DNA from: Acidimicrobiales bacterium
Lineage (GTDB): Bacteria; Actinomycetota; Acidimicrobiia; Acidimicrobiales; MedAcidi-G1
Assembly (NCBI GenBank): GCA_014239855.1
Contig: JAAZXY010000014.1
Location: forward strand, 1 to 47,256
Reading direction: 5' to 3'
DNA length: 47,256 nucleotides
Shown: positions 9,031 to 16,447 of the stretch, one piece after another
How the letters are laid out: the number at the start of each line of letters is the position of its first letter
How positions within the stretch are numbered: position 1 is the first letter of the stretch
The notes under the pieces: model-generated
Seen by the model: the letters and a program-made list of their open reading frames with translations, nothing else
What the model was told of the DNA's origin: nothing
The model's database searches: none
Made by a program: the position numbers and the translations under genes

Positions 9031-9339
9031 CTACCCGCGCCCGGTCGGCTTCAGCTCGACCTGGAGGCCCATGGAGTCCGCGAGGGCCACGAGGGTGGAG
9101 AGCGTGGGATTGGGGCTCTCGGTGGAGAAGAGCCGACGGACAGCCGCCGGATCGAGCCCCGAACGCCGACCGAGTTCGGCCTTGGACCACTCCTGACGGA
9201 GCCGTTGTTCGTCGAGGCTTCGCATGATCGAGTCGATGCGGTCGATCCGTTTCCGGGCCGCCAGGTAGGCCTCTTCGAAACCGGGTTCCTTGCGTCGCTC
9301 AGCGAAATAGCGCTCGGCACCAGTTTGTTCCCTCGGCAT
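9031..9339 (-). CDS. XRE-family helix-turn-helix protein, antitoxin-like
   Basis: A 102-residue DNA-binding protein. An N-terminal helical stretch with 'FEEAYLAARKRI' precedes an XRE helix-turn-helix ('WSKAELGRRSGLDPAAVRRLF') and a C-terminal 'STLVALADSMGLQVEL', the layout of HigA-like antitoxins. It starts at ATG 9339; a -10-like TAACCT (9346-9351) lies 6 bases before it, so the mRNA is probably leaderless. The inverted repeat at 9354-9371 directly upstream is a plausible autoregulatory operator. It is convergent with the RelE/HigB-like gene that ends at 9024. It could alternatively belong with the HicB-like gene upstream on the same strand. Confidence 0.8.
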   Translation of the reverse strand: MPREQTGAERYFAERRKEPGFEEAYLAARKRIDRIDSIMRSLDEQRLRQEWSKAELGRRSGLDPAAVRRLFSTESPNPTLSTLVALADSMGLQVELKPTGRG

Positions 9340-9353
9340 GGCGAGAGGTTAGA

Positions 9354-9371
9354 CGTAACGTATGTGTTACG
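9354..9371. promoter_or_regulatory. Inverted repeat at the XRE promoter
   Basis: CGTAAC (9354-9359) and GTTACG (9366-9371) are perfect 6-base arms with a 6-base spacer. The repeat lies just upstream of the -10-like TAACCT of the XRE gene and overlaps the stop codon of the HicB-like gene. It is placed where an XRE antitoxin would bind to repress itself. Confidence 0.5.
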
Positions 9372-9768
9372 CAACGGCGGGGTCAGTGCCCTGGAGGAGT
9401 TGGGTTACCCGTTGACCTGAGAGCCCCAGAATCTCGCCGACGTCCCGACGGGGGAGACCGGCCTCGGTGAAGACCCGGACCGCCTCACGGGTGAGCGCCC
9501 TGGTCTTCGTCTCCAGGCCCGCCAACTCGGTTCGAGACGATCGAACCTCGGCCAGCAGCGTCGAAGCACCCTGAGCCTCGGGCAGACGGACCTCGATGGC
9601 GCCGTATTCCACATCGGCCTCGTCGGCATCCACGGCGAGGGCAATGGCGCCTCGGAGGTGGGCCAGTGCGCCCCTGGCGGTATTTGCCTGCGTCACGGCG
9701 TTGACCGAGTCGCAGACGCCGGTCCAGGGGCCACTCTCGTCTCGTTCGAGTCGGATGTCGTATTCCAT
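9367..9768 (-). CDS. HicB-like protein with C-terminal helix-turn-helix
   Basis: A 133-residue protein. The N-terminal half ('MEYDIRLERDESGPWTGVC' followed by 'TARGALAHLRGAIALAVD') matches the HicB antitoxin fold, a degraded RNase-H-like domain. A linker rich in Ala, Arg and Glu leads to a C-terminal helix-turn-helix ('AGLPRRDVGEILGLSGQRV') typical of actinobacterial HicB-like regulators. ATG 9768 is preferred because the domain begins there; GTG 9849 adds 27 residues of uncertain meaning. No HicA toxin gene is visible on either side, so it is an orphan or serves another partner, for example the neighbouring toxin-antitoxin genes. Confidence 0.6.
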   Translation of the reverse strand: MEYDIRLERDESGPWTGVCDSVNAVTQANTARGALAHLRGAIALAVDADEADVEYGAIEVRLPEAQGASTLLAEVRSSRTELAGLETKTRALTREAVRVFTEAGLPRRDVGEILGLSGQRVTQLLQGTDPAVA

Positions 9769-9866
9769 GGTCTGTCGATTCCTGGCCTTCGTCGCGTAGC
9801 CAGCGCTCGCCCAGCGCCGGAGCAACTCGCGGCTCGTCCATGCTCTCACGTGTCAAGACCAGACTA

Positions 9867-9885
9867 CTTGTCGATAAAAGACAAG
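9867..9885. promoter_or_regulatory. Inverted repeat upstream of the HicB-like gene
   Basis: CTTGTC (9867-9872) and GACAAG (9880-9885) are perfect 6-base arms around an AT-rich 7-base spacer, with a further TTGTC half-site at 9891-9895. The position upstream of the HicB-like gene suggests an operator. The rest of the gap 9850-10070 holds no recognisable gene. Confidence 0.45.
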
Positions 9886-10070
9886 GAAAGTTGTCGAAAC
9901 CGTCAACCAGGAACATTGAACGCGGGTGACCGTATCGATCCTGCTCGCTGAGTCTGGCGTCACCTGCCTCGTCAGACCGGACGAAGTTCGGCTGTCACGG
10001 TGAGTCGGGACAAGAAGGTGGAGGAACCCTTTGGCCCATCGTGACGTGAACGTGAAGAGAGACTGGGCCC

Positions 10071-10742
10071 ATGGGTGACGAGAAGCAGACCGGTGATCGG
10101 GAGGCCGACCCGCCGCCGGTGACAAGAACATTCGGCAAGGCGGTGCTGTTCGCCCGGTCGATGCACGACGGGCAGGTTCGAAAGGGCACCGACATCCCCT
10201 ACCTCAGCCACCTGCTGGCCGTGGCTGCCCTGGCCATGGAGGACGCGGCCACCGACCCGGACCTGATCGACCGGACCGAGACGATCGCCATCGCCGCGGT
10301 GCTCCACGACGTGGTCGAGGACACCATCGACCGGGGGCGACGCCGGGTCACCGTCGAGCAGTTGCGGGAGCGATTCGGCGACGAGGTGGCCCGGATCGTC
10401 GAGAACTGCAGCGACGTCACCGAACCGGACGCCTCCGGCGAAAAGGGCCCGTGGAGCGACCGCAAGCAGGCCTACATCGACCACCTGGCTGACGCCGACC
10501 AGGCCACCCTGTGCGTGTCGCTGGCCGACAAACGGCACAACGCCCGGTGCATCGTCGACGATGCCCTGGCCGCCGAGGCCGACGGAACCGACTTCTGGGG
10601 CCGATTCAACGCCGGGCCCGACCAGCAGCGTTGGTACTACGACGAACTGGCATCAGCGTTCGAGCGGCACCGACCGGGCCGGTATGCCCGGGAACTCCGT
10701 CGAACCGTGGACGAACTCCGGGATCTGGTCGGCCGCTCCTGA
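10071..10742 (+). CDS. HD-domain hydrolase related to the SpoT/MESH1 hydrolase domain
   Basis: A 223-residue protein with a stand-alone HD domain. The metal-binding pattern is visible: H47 ('YLSHLLAV'), the H79-D80 pair in 'VLHDVVED' with E83-D84, and the aspartate in 'SLADKRHNAR'. These elements, with 'MHDGQVRKG' near residue 31, match the (p)ppGpp hydrolase domain of RelA/SpoT and the metazoan MESH1 type, but no synthetase domain is present. It may hydrolyse an alarmone or a related nucleotide such as NADPH; this is inference. The ATG is preceded by a purine-rich stretch (AAGAGAGA). It is convergent with the PhyH gene. Confidence 0.82.
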   Translation: MGDEKQTGDREADPPPVTRTFGKAVLFARSMHDGQVRKGTDIPYLSHLLAVAALAMEDAATDPDLIDRTETIAIAAVLHDVVEDTIDRGRRRVTVEQLRERFGDEVARIVENCSDVTEPDASGEKGPWSDRKQAYIDHLADADQATLCVSLADKRHNARCIVDDALAAEADGTDFWGRFNAGPDQQRWYYDELASAFERHRPGRYARELRRTVDELRDLVGRS

Positions 10743-10769
10743 TTGAGGGGCGCCGGTTCCGACTGGTCC

Positions 10770-11600
10770 TCAAGAAACAGTCGACCAGCCCACGGGGAAG
10801 CGGTCGTCGTCTGCGGGGTACTGGCCGGGCACCGCCGTGGTCTCGGCCTGGGTGACCGTCGGGTCACATCCCGGGTGGGGGTGCCAGACGGCGTCGTCGC
10901 CCAGCCATCGGGTCGACAGGGCCACCCGACGTCCGGCACCGGCGTTGCCGGGCGACCCGTGGATGATCCACGACGAGAACACGATGGCGTCGCCCGGTTC
11001 CACGTCGAAGCCCACGATGTCGTACCCGGAGCGGTCGGCTTCGATGTCGGGAATTTGCTCGCCGTCAAAGTCATCGGTCCAGCCGGGGGTGCCGTCGAAC
11101 GACTCGGGGGCGAAGTACTTCTCCCAGCGGTGCGAACCCCGCACGAACTCCAGCGAACTCTCCTCCACGGTGGATGACGAACAGGCCACCCACACCGAAC
11201 AGATCGACTGCCCCAGGAACGGCCAGTACGGAATGTCCTGATGCCACGGGGTGGTCGACTCGGTGCCCGGCTCCTTGACCAGCAGGTGGTCGAAGTAGAG
11301 GCGGGTCGACGACGACCCCATGCAGCGGGCGGCCAACCCGGCCACCCCCGATTGGAAGGCGAAGCGATTCACCACCGGATCGTCACGCCACAGGTACCGC
11401 GACGTGAACAGCCGACCGGGCGCCGGATCGTCGGCCGTGTCGGTCACCCACGGGCCCGGCTCGGCCAGCTGGCGGTCGGCCAGGGCGAGGACCTCGTCGA
11501 TCAGGCTCGGGTCCACGGCACCGGGGACGTGGACCACCCCGTCGGCGGCGAAGGCCTCGACGTGTGCTTCGGTGGGCGTCTCGGCTCCGTGGGTGGTCAT
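10770..11600 (-). CDS. Phytanoyl-CoA dioxygenase (PhyH) family protein
   Basis: A 276-residue non-heme Fe(II)/2-oxoglutarate oxygenase. The facial triad is visible as 'WHQDIPYWPF' (HxD) and the distal histidine of 'SSWIIHGSPGN', with a 2-oxoglutarate-binding arginine in 'RRVALSTRW'. The substrate cannot be predicted; family members hydroxylate phytanoyl-CoA, ectoine and many secondary metabolites. The ATG at 11600 has a -10-like TACGGT (11607-11612) 6 bases upstream, suggesting a leaderless transcript, and diverges from the RDD gene. Confidence 0.9.
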   Translation of the reverse strand: MTTHGAETPTEAHVEAFAADGVVHVPGAVDPSLIDEVLALADRQLAEPGPWVTDTADDPAPGRLFTSRYLWRDDPVVNRFAFQSGVAGLAARCMGSSSTRLYFDHLLVKEPGTESTTPWHQDIPYWPFLGQSICSVWVACSSSTVEESSLEFVRGSHRWEKYFAPESFDGTPGWTDDFDGEQIPDIEADRSGYDIVGFDVEPGDAIVFSSWIIHGSPGNAGAGRRVALSTRWLGDDAVWHPHPGCDPTVTQAETTAVPGQYPADDDRFPVGWSTVS

Positions 11601-11658
11601 GGCGGCACCGTAGGACAGACGCTGGTTGGTCCGAGTCCTTCGGCTCTAATCTCTGGCC

Positions 11659-12216
11659 ATGACCGACGACGCATCGTCCGACTCCATTCTCGAGGCCGCC
11701 ACCTGGTGGACCCGGGGAAAGGCCGCCATCATCGATGCGCTCATCTTCTTCGCCGCCCTGTTCGTGCCGATCATCCTGGCTGCCATTGGATTCGTGGTGG
11801 CGTGGGACGAGGATCGGGACGAACTCGTCTTCGCTGCGGTCTCTGTGCTGGTCGTCGCCGTCGGCCTGATCCTGGTGGCCGCCGTGTTCGTGTGGGGCGG
11901 CTGGTTGTTCGGCTACCGGCAGGGCGTCACCGGCACCACACCGGGCAAGCGCCGCCTGCGGATCCGCCTTGTCGACGTCGACACGGGCGGGGCTCCCGGT
12001 GGCGCCAGGGGGGTGGGCCGTTGGTTGGTGCCCGGCATGATCGGCGGCATCCAGGGATTCGGCAACGTGATCCAGCTGATCGACTACCTGTGGCCGCTGT
12101 GGGACCCGAAGAAGCAGCGACTGGCCGACAAGGTCTTCCGCACCCGCGTGGTGGTCGGCCTGCCGTCTGATGGCGCCGACGATGGGCCACCTCCTCCGGT
12201 CAACCCCATCAGCTGA
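11659..12216 (+). CDS. RDD family membrane protein
   Basis: A 185-residue integral membrane protein. The RDD-type first segment here reads 'WWTRGKAAIIDALIFF', followed by three or more hydrophobic helices and the conserved 'TGTTPGKRRLRIRLVD' before the last transmembrane region; the tail is rich in Pro and Asp. The family is common in actinobacteria and its biochemical role is mostly unknown (ion or small-molecule transport has been suggested for some members). A -10-like TCTAAT (11645-11650) lies 8 bases before the ATG. It may share a transcript with the AhpD-like gene downstream, though that gene has a promoter-like hexamer of its own. Confidence 0.85.
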   Translation: MTDDASSDSILEAATWWTRGKAAIIDALIFFAALFVPIILAAIGFVVAWDEDRDELVFAAVSVLVVAVGLILVAAVFVWGGWLFGYRQGVTGTTPGKRRLRIRLVDVDTGGAPGGARGVGRWLVPGMIGGIQGFGNVIQLIDYLWPLWDPKKQRLADKVFRTRVVVGLPSDGADDGPPPPVNPIS

Positions 12217-12279
12217 TCAGACGGGACGGGAGCACGGCCCGCTGGGAGACGGGCTGGAGACGAGACCTACGCTCCGGCC

Positions 12280-12966
12280 ATGCCACGACTGCGGAGGGTC
12301 CGACGGGCCGACCTCCATCCGGGTGCCCAGGCCGTGTTCCAGATGCTGTTCGGCGACCGTGACCCCATCGATGAACCGGGTACGCCGACGGGCACGCCCG
12401 GTGACTGGTGGTCCACCTTCGCGCTGGTACCCGACGTGTTCGACCACGCGCTGGAGGGCATCGCCCTCTATCGCAGCCCGAAGCGCCTGCTCGACCCGAA
12501 GCTCCGCGAGCTGGGCCAGACCCGGGTCGGTTGGTGCGTGGGCAGCCGGTTCGTCTACTCGCAGCACCGCAAGGCGTGCCGCACCGTCGGCCTGAGCGAC
12601 GAGCAGATCGACGCCATCGAGGCGTGGGAGACCGCCGAGTGCTTCGACGGTGCCGAGCGGGCCGTGCTGGCCTACACCGATGCCCTCTCGATCCAGCACG
12701 GGCGGGTGCCCGACGGCGTGTTCGACGCCCTTCAGAGCCACCTGACCGACGAGGAGATCCTCGAGCTGACCTACATCGTGGGCATGTACGCCATGCACGG
12801 GGCGATGAGTCGGGCCCTGCGCCTCGAGTACGACGACGATCCCCCGGTGCTCGTCGAGGAACCGGGCGACGAGGAGAGCCTCAGCGACGAGCACACCCGT
12901 CGGGAATTCCGACGGGCCCTGCGCCTCGTGGAGAGCGCAGGACCCGACGAAGACGAGCGGGACTGA
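12280..12966 (+). CDS. Carboxymuconolactone decarboxylase/AhpD-like protein
   Basis: A 228-residue all-helical protein of the AhpD/CMD superfamily. The characteristic segment runs 'LRELGQTRVGWCVGSRFVYSQHRKAC' in two parts near residues 75-100, where peroxidase members carry CxxC before the conserved histidine. Here the CxxC positions are not cysteines (FVYSQH), as in the non-redox branch of the family, so alkylhydroperoxidase activity is unlikely. The C-terminal 40 residues are strongly acidic. A -10-like TACGCT (12268-12273) lies 6 bases before the ATG. It ends 21 bases before the convergent FAD oxidoreductase. The substrate is unknown. Confidence 0.85.
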   Translation: MPRLRRVRRADLHPGAQAVFQMLFGDRDPIDEPGTPTGTPGDWWSTFALVPDVFDHALEGIALYRSPKRLLDPKLRELGQTRVGWCVGSRFVYSQHRKACRTVGLSDEQIDAIEAWETAECFDGAERAVLAYTDALSIQHGRVPDGVFDALQSHLTDEEILELTYIVGMYAMHGAMSRALRLEYDDDPPVLVEEPGDEESLSDEHTRREFRRALRLVESAGPDEDERD

Positions 12967-12987
12967 GGATCAGGCCCGAAAGGGAGC

Positions 12988-14301
12988 TCAGCCGTTGACC
13001 GAGAACGACGAGTTCGGGTTGATCTCCCGGTTGCGTCGGTAGAAGCCCATGTCCATTTCGAGGCCGGTGTGCACGCCGGTCACCACCAGCGGCTCGGCGT
13101 CGTGGTCGTGGCCTCCCTCGACCGCCTCGATGAGCTCGGCCATGCAGTACGCGGCCACCGGGGCGTTCTTGAACTGGTTGCCGCTCGACCCGATGGCCAC
13201 GTAGAAGCCGTCCAGGTCGGTCCGGTCGTAGATGGGGATCCAGTCGTCGGACACGTCGTACAGGTCGACGATGCCCTTCTTCTCGGACGGCACGCCCAAC
13301 TCGGGCATGCGGCGGGCCAGGCGGAGGACCTGGGCGTTCCACTGCTCGTCGGACACCACGGTGTCGTAGTCGTCGGGGTCGTCGACCCACACCTGCGGGT
13401 CGCACGCCGGATCCTCCGACCCGATCAGGATGTTGTTGCCCGACTCGGGGCGCACGTAGATGGCCAGGTCGGAGTCCGACGAGTGCAGGCCGTCGGCCTC
13501 GAAGTCGATGCCGGCCGGCGAGGGCACGTGGTGCACCTCGTGGCGAAGCGCCTTCGTCTTGATGTTCATCGAGTCGTACACGCCGGCCATCTTGTTGATG
13601 ACGAACGAGTGCGGTCCGGCCACGTTGACGACCACCGGGGCGTCGACCTCGGTGCCGTCGGACAGGGTGATGCCGGCCACCCGGCCGTCGGCCCGGCGCA
13701 CGTCGGCCACCTCGGTGTTGAACCGGAACTCGCCGCCCTTGGCCTCGGCGGCCCGCTGCAGGTTGTGGCTGGCCAACTGGGGGTCGGACACGTAGCCCGA
13801 ATCCGGCGTGAACAACGCCCCGACCAGTTCGCCCTCGGGCTCGGCCCAGAAGCGGTCGTCCTCGGGACGGCACGGCTCGCCGTGGGTCCCGTGCTCGTAG
13901 AACGGGTACCGCTCGCGCAGTTCCTCGTTGGTGAGGACCTCGTAGGGCACGCCGACCTGGTCGAACAGGGGCAGGACCTTCTCGTGGTGACCGCCCTCCA
14001 GCATGAACAGGACGGTGCCGCTCTGCATGTACAGGGCGTGGCCGCGCTCGTCCTCGCTGTCGAGGTAGGTCGACCAGTCCTTCCAGTAGGAGAAGCCCTC
14101 GTAGGCCATGGCCACGCCGTCGAAGGTGGAGTAGTGGGCCCGCACGATGGCACACGAGTTGCTCGTCGAGCCGTAGCCCGACGCCGGGAGCTTGTCGACG
14201 TTGAGGGTTCGCCATCCCTTCTTGGCCAGCTCGAAGGCGATGGCGGAGCCGATCACTCCGGCACCGACGATGATGGCGTCATATCGCTCGTTCTCACTCA
14301 C
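12988..14301 (-). CDS. FAD-dependent oxidoreductase of the DAO (sarcosine/D-amino-acid oxidase) family
   Basis: A 437-residue flavoprotein likely to oxidise the C-N bond of an amino acid or N-methylated amine. The dinucleotide-binding 'IIVGAGVIG' (residues 10-18) is followed by the acidic end of strand 2 and 'GYGSTSNSCAIVR', the FAD-contacting part of sarcosine-oxidase-like enzymes; the C-terminal 'GFYVAIGSSGNQFKNAP' closes the FAD site. GTG 14301 is chosen because a good ribosome site (AGAGGTGAAGAA) stands just before it; longer starts at 14340 and 14457 are possible but add unlikely sequence. It is the last gene of a leftward block with an Fe/2OG oxygenase, but 234 bases with dyads separate the two. 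Confidence 0.88.
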   Translation of the reverse strand: MSENERYDAIIVGAGVIGSAIAFELAKKGWRTLNVDKLPASGYGSTSNSCAIVRAHYSTFDGVAMAYEGFSYWKDWSTYLDSEDERGHALYMQSGTVLFMLEGGHHEKVLPLFDQVGVPYEVLTNEELRERYPFYEHGTHGEPCRPEDDRFWAEPEGELVGALFTPDSGYVSDPQLASHNLQRAAEAKGGEFRFNTEVADVRRADGRVAGITLSDGTEVDAPVVVNVAGPHSFVINKMAGVYDSMNIKTKALRHEVHHVPSPAGIDFEADGLHSSDSDLAIYVRPESGNNILIGSEDPACDPQVWVDDPDDYDTVVSDEQWNAQVLRLARRMPELGVPSEKKGIVDLYDVSDDWIPIYDRTDLDGFYVAIGSSGNQFKNAPVAAYCMAELIEAVEGGHDHDAEPLVVTGVHTGLEMDMGFYRRNREINPNSSFSVNG

Positions 14302-14432
14302 TTCTTCACCTCTTTCGTTTCCCTCGTTCGGGGTGTTCATCTGGATGGGTCCGTCCAATCCGCTCGCCGGGGCGTGCAGGTTGAAACCGTTGTCACTTTC
14401 GGGGTTCCGGGGCCCCTCGTGGGACTGCCGGA

Positions 14433-14473
14433 TTCGGCGAACGGCAGGCTCAGCCACGCATCCGTTCGCCGAA
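14433..14473. repeat. 12-bp perfect inverted repeat between the oxygenase and FAD oxidoreductase genes
   Basis: TTCGGCGAACGG (14433-14444) and CCGTTCGCCGAA (14462-14473) can form a stable hairpin with a 17-base loop in the leader of the FAD oxidoreductase mRNA. No run of U follows in the leftward direction, so it does not look like a classical terminator. It may be an operator, a processing site or a leader structure. A second, 15-bp palindrome (14515-14529) stands just after the stop of the oxygenase gene. Confidence 0.5.
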
Positions 14474-14515
14474 GGGATCGTACTGGAACTCCGGTGGAAG
14501 GTGGCCGAAATCCAT
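14450..14515 (-). other. Possible 21-residue leader peptide or gene remnant
   Basis: An ATG at 14515 opens a 21-codon frame that begins MDFGHLPPEFQYDP and ends with TGA at 14450-14452. Its codon choice (GGC, CTT, GAG, TTC, CAG) looks like real coding sequence. It covers one arm of the 12-bp inverted repeat. GGGGAG abuts the ATG, which is too close for a good ribosome site. It could be a leader peptide, the start of a decayed gene, or chance. Confidence 0.2.
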
Positions 14516-14535
14516 CTCCCCGGGGGAGACGGTTT

Positions 14536-15423
14536 TCAGTCCTTCAGTTCGTCGCTGCGGGCCCGGCTGCGTTCCGCCTCCTCGTGGGCGGGAAGCGCCC
14601 GGCCGAACAGTTGCTTCGTGCGCTCGAGACGACCGATCACATCGGGCTTCTCGGTGTAGGCGAACACCGCGGTGTGTCGGGGCGGCGACTCGGGGGCCAC
14701 CCGGGTGACGCGGTGCAGCGAGAACCGTCCACGGAAGATCTGAAGGTCGCCGGGTCGGAGCTGCAATGTCTGGACCGTCGCGAGGTCCTCGTCCTGACAG
14801 GCCCGCACGCCGTCGAAGTTCTCGTCACCGGACGAGCGGATGTTGGGCGAGTACTGGAACAGGCCACCGGCCGACGCCTCGTCCACGAGGATGGTCACCG
14901 CGAAGTCGTTGGTGTCGTAGTGCCAGGCGAACTGCTGACCGGGATCCAGGGCGTTGATGGTCAGGCCGGCCAGCGGGTCGGCGTAGCAGTGGATCTCCGG
15001 AAGGCCCAGACAGTCGGCGATGAAGGCCAGGAGCGGCGGCCACTGGTAGACGGCATCGATGGCGCTCGTGGCGTCGAAGGCGTCACGCGGGATGAACCCG
15101 CCCGACCGTTCGGCGAACGTGTTGATGGCGTGATCGTCGGGAAGCGACGGGTCGCCCTCGGAGAAGTACGGGTTGATGTGGATCTTCGACTCGTGGAGGA
15201 ACGGTCGGATCCCGAGGATCTCGGCGCTCATGATGGGCAGCGCCGTTGTGTGGAGGAGCTGGGGGATCACCGCACAGCCCTCAGCGTCGAGCGTCGTCCG
15301 GGCCTCGGCGACCAGGGCGGCGTATCTGGCGGAGTCCGGTTGGTCGACGGGGTACCGCTCGAGGTCGATCAACGCCGAGATGGGTGTCGGGCACGGGTGC
15401 TGCGTGCTGGTGGTCGTGTTCAT
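14536..15423 (-). CDS. HalD/BesD-like Fe(II)/2-oxoglutarate oxygenase
   Basis: A 295-residue non-heme iron enzyme. The double-stranded beta-helix core carries H168-x-D170 ('WHYDTNDF'), 'GGLFQYSPNIRS' and the distal H237 in 'GRFSLHRVTRV'. This arrangement resembles the BesD/HalD family, in which amino-acid halogenases have glycine instead of the aspartate; the aspartate here suggests hydroxylation, not halogenation. Known relatives act on free amino acids such as lysine, so an amino-acid substrate is a reasonable guess. The start ATG (15421-15423) overlaps the stop of the upstream dehydrogenase by ATGA, so the two are translated together. Confidence 0.82.
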   Translation of the reverse strand: MNTTTSTQHPCPTPISALIDLERYPVDQPDSARYAALVAEARTTLDAEGCAVIPQLLHTTALPIMSAEILGIRPFLHESKIHINPYFSEGDPSLPDDHAINTFAERSGGFIPRDAFDATSAIDAVYQWPPLLAFIADCLGLPEIHCYADPLAGLTINALDPGQQFAWHYDTNDFAVTILVDEASAGGLFQYSPNIRSSGDENFDGVRACQDEDLATVQTLQLRPGDLQIFRGRFSLHRVTRVAPESPPRHTAVFAYTEKPDVIGRLERTKQLFGRALPAHEEAERSRARSDELKD

Positions 15424-16382
15424 GACCGGTCTCCTGCTTCCCCAACTGGGGCGTCCAACTGCTCCCACGGGGGTGTCCAGTCGCCGTCCAGACGGAACGA
15501 CAGGTCGGCGTCGTCCTCGATGCGACGGGCCACGTGCAGTTCGCCGACGTGGGCTCCGTAGCGGTCGGTGGCCCGGGCGAAGGTGGCCGTCGCCGCCTCG
15601 GTCATCGGGAGGTCGGTACCCAGGGAGGCCGAGAGTTCGTCGATGAGGCCCAGGTCCTTGTTGCAGAGGTCGAGGGTGAACGACGGGTCGTAGTGGCCGG
15701 CGAAGATGGACGGGGCATCGTGGCGGGCCACGAACGAGTCGCCCACGCTGTCGGTGATGGCGTCCCACAGGACCGACAACTCGACGCCGTTGTCCATGCC
15801 GAGGGCGAACCCCTCGCCAATGGCCGCCGCGGCGATGAACCACAGTTGGTTGGTCACCAGCTTCACCACGTTGCCGGTGCCCAACGGGCCACAGGCGATG
15901 ACCCGACCCAGGTGTTCGAGGATGGGCGTGGCCCGGGCGACGGTGGCGTCGTCGCCACCGATGAACAGGGTGAGGCGACCGTTGCGGGCTCCGTCGACGG
16001 CGCCGGTGAGCGGGGAGTCGGCCACCGTCACGCCCTCGGGCGCCGCGTCGGCCAGGCGCTGGACCAGTTCCCGGCGGTTGGTGGTCAGGTCGACCCAGCA
16101 CGAGCCGGGCCTCAGGGCGGCCAGGGCGCCGGCGTCCACCATGACGGCCTCGACGTGGTCGGGTCGGGGCAGCGAGGTGAGCAGGACGTCGGCGGCGGCC
16201 GCCACCTCGGCGGCCGACGTGGCGGGGGTGGCGCCGGCGGCGGTCACCTCGGCCACGGCTTCTTCGACCAGGTCGAAGGCCACGACGTCGTACCCGGCGG
16301 TCAGCAGTCGCAGGCACATGGGCCGACCCATGTTGCCCAGACCGATGAAACCGACCGTCTCGTGGGGGGCGGTATCAGGCAC
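15420..16382 (-). CDS. NAD(P)-dependent beta-hydroxyacid dehydrogenase (3-hydroxyisobutyrate dehydrogenase family)
   Basis: A 320-residue enzyme of the 6-phosphogluconate/3-hydroxyisobutyrate dehydrogenase family, which oxidises beta-hydroxy acids to semialdehydes or ketones. The Rossmann motif 'GFIGLGNMG' is at residues 11-19, 'DSPLTGAVDGA' is the substrate-binding strand, and the catalytic lysine K174 with N178 lies in 'GNVVKLVTNQL'. GTG 16382 is the start: GGGAGG stands 5 to 6 bases upstream and all homologous sequence follows it. Its stop overlaps the start of the HalD/BesD-like oxygenase (ATGA), which suggests that hydroxylation and oxidation are steps of one route. Confidence 0.9.
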   Translation of the reverse strand: MPDTAPHETVGFIGLGNMGRPMCLRLLTAGYDVVAFDLVEEAVAEVTAAGATPATSAAEVAAAADVLLTSLPRPDHVEAVMVDAGALAALRPGSCWVDLTTNRRELVQRLADAAPEGVTVADSPLTGAVDGARNGRLTLFIGGDDATVARATPILEHLGRVIACGPLGTGNVVKLVTNQLWFIAAAAIGEGFALGMDNGVELSVLWDAITDSVGDSFVARHDAPSIFAGHYDPSFTLDLCNKDLGLIDELSASLGTDLPMTEAATATFARATDRYGAHVGELHVARRIEDDADLSFRLDGDWTPPWEQLDAPVGEAGDRS

Positions 16383-16447
16383 GGATCCTCCCGGCGGCGA
16401 TGGGGTGGGTAGAGGAATTTCCGTGAGCGTAGGCCCGGTGGGCGACC

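Noticed and set aside
9769-9849. The 27 residues encoded before the HicB-like domain as a HicA toxin remnant
   Set aside because: The stretch 'TSRELLRRWASAGY' is only faintly HicA-like and lacks the catalytic GSH motif; too short to support.
12280-12966. Loss of the CxxC cysteines in the AhpD-like protein as a novelty
   Set aside because: A large branch of this family has the non-cysteine form (xYxWxxH), so this is ordinary family variation.
13069-15561. An 830-codon open frame on the plus strand across the FAD oxidoreductase and oxygenase genes
   Set aside because: It is antisense to two genes with clear motifs, and its protein is rich in Val, Gly, His and Arg, as expected of the reverse complement of GC-rich coding DNA.
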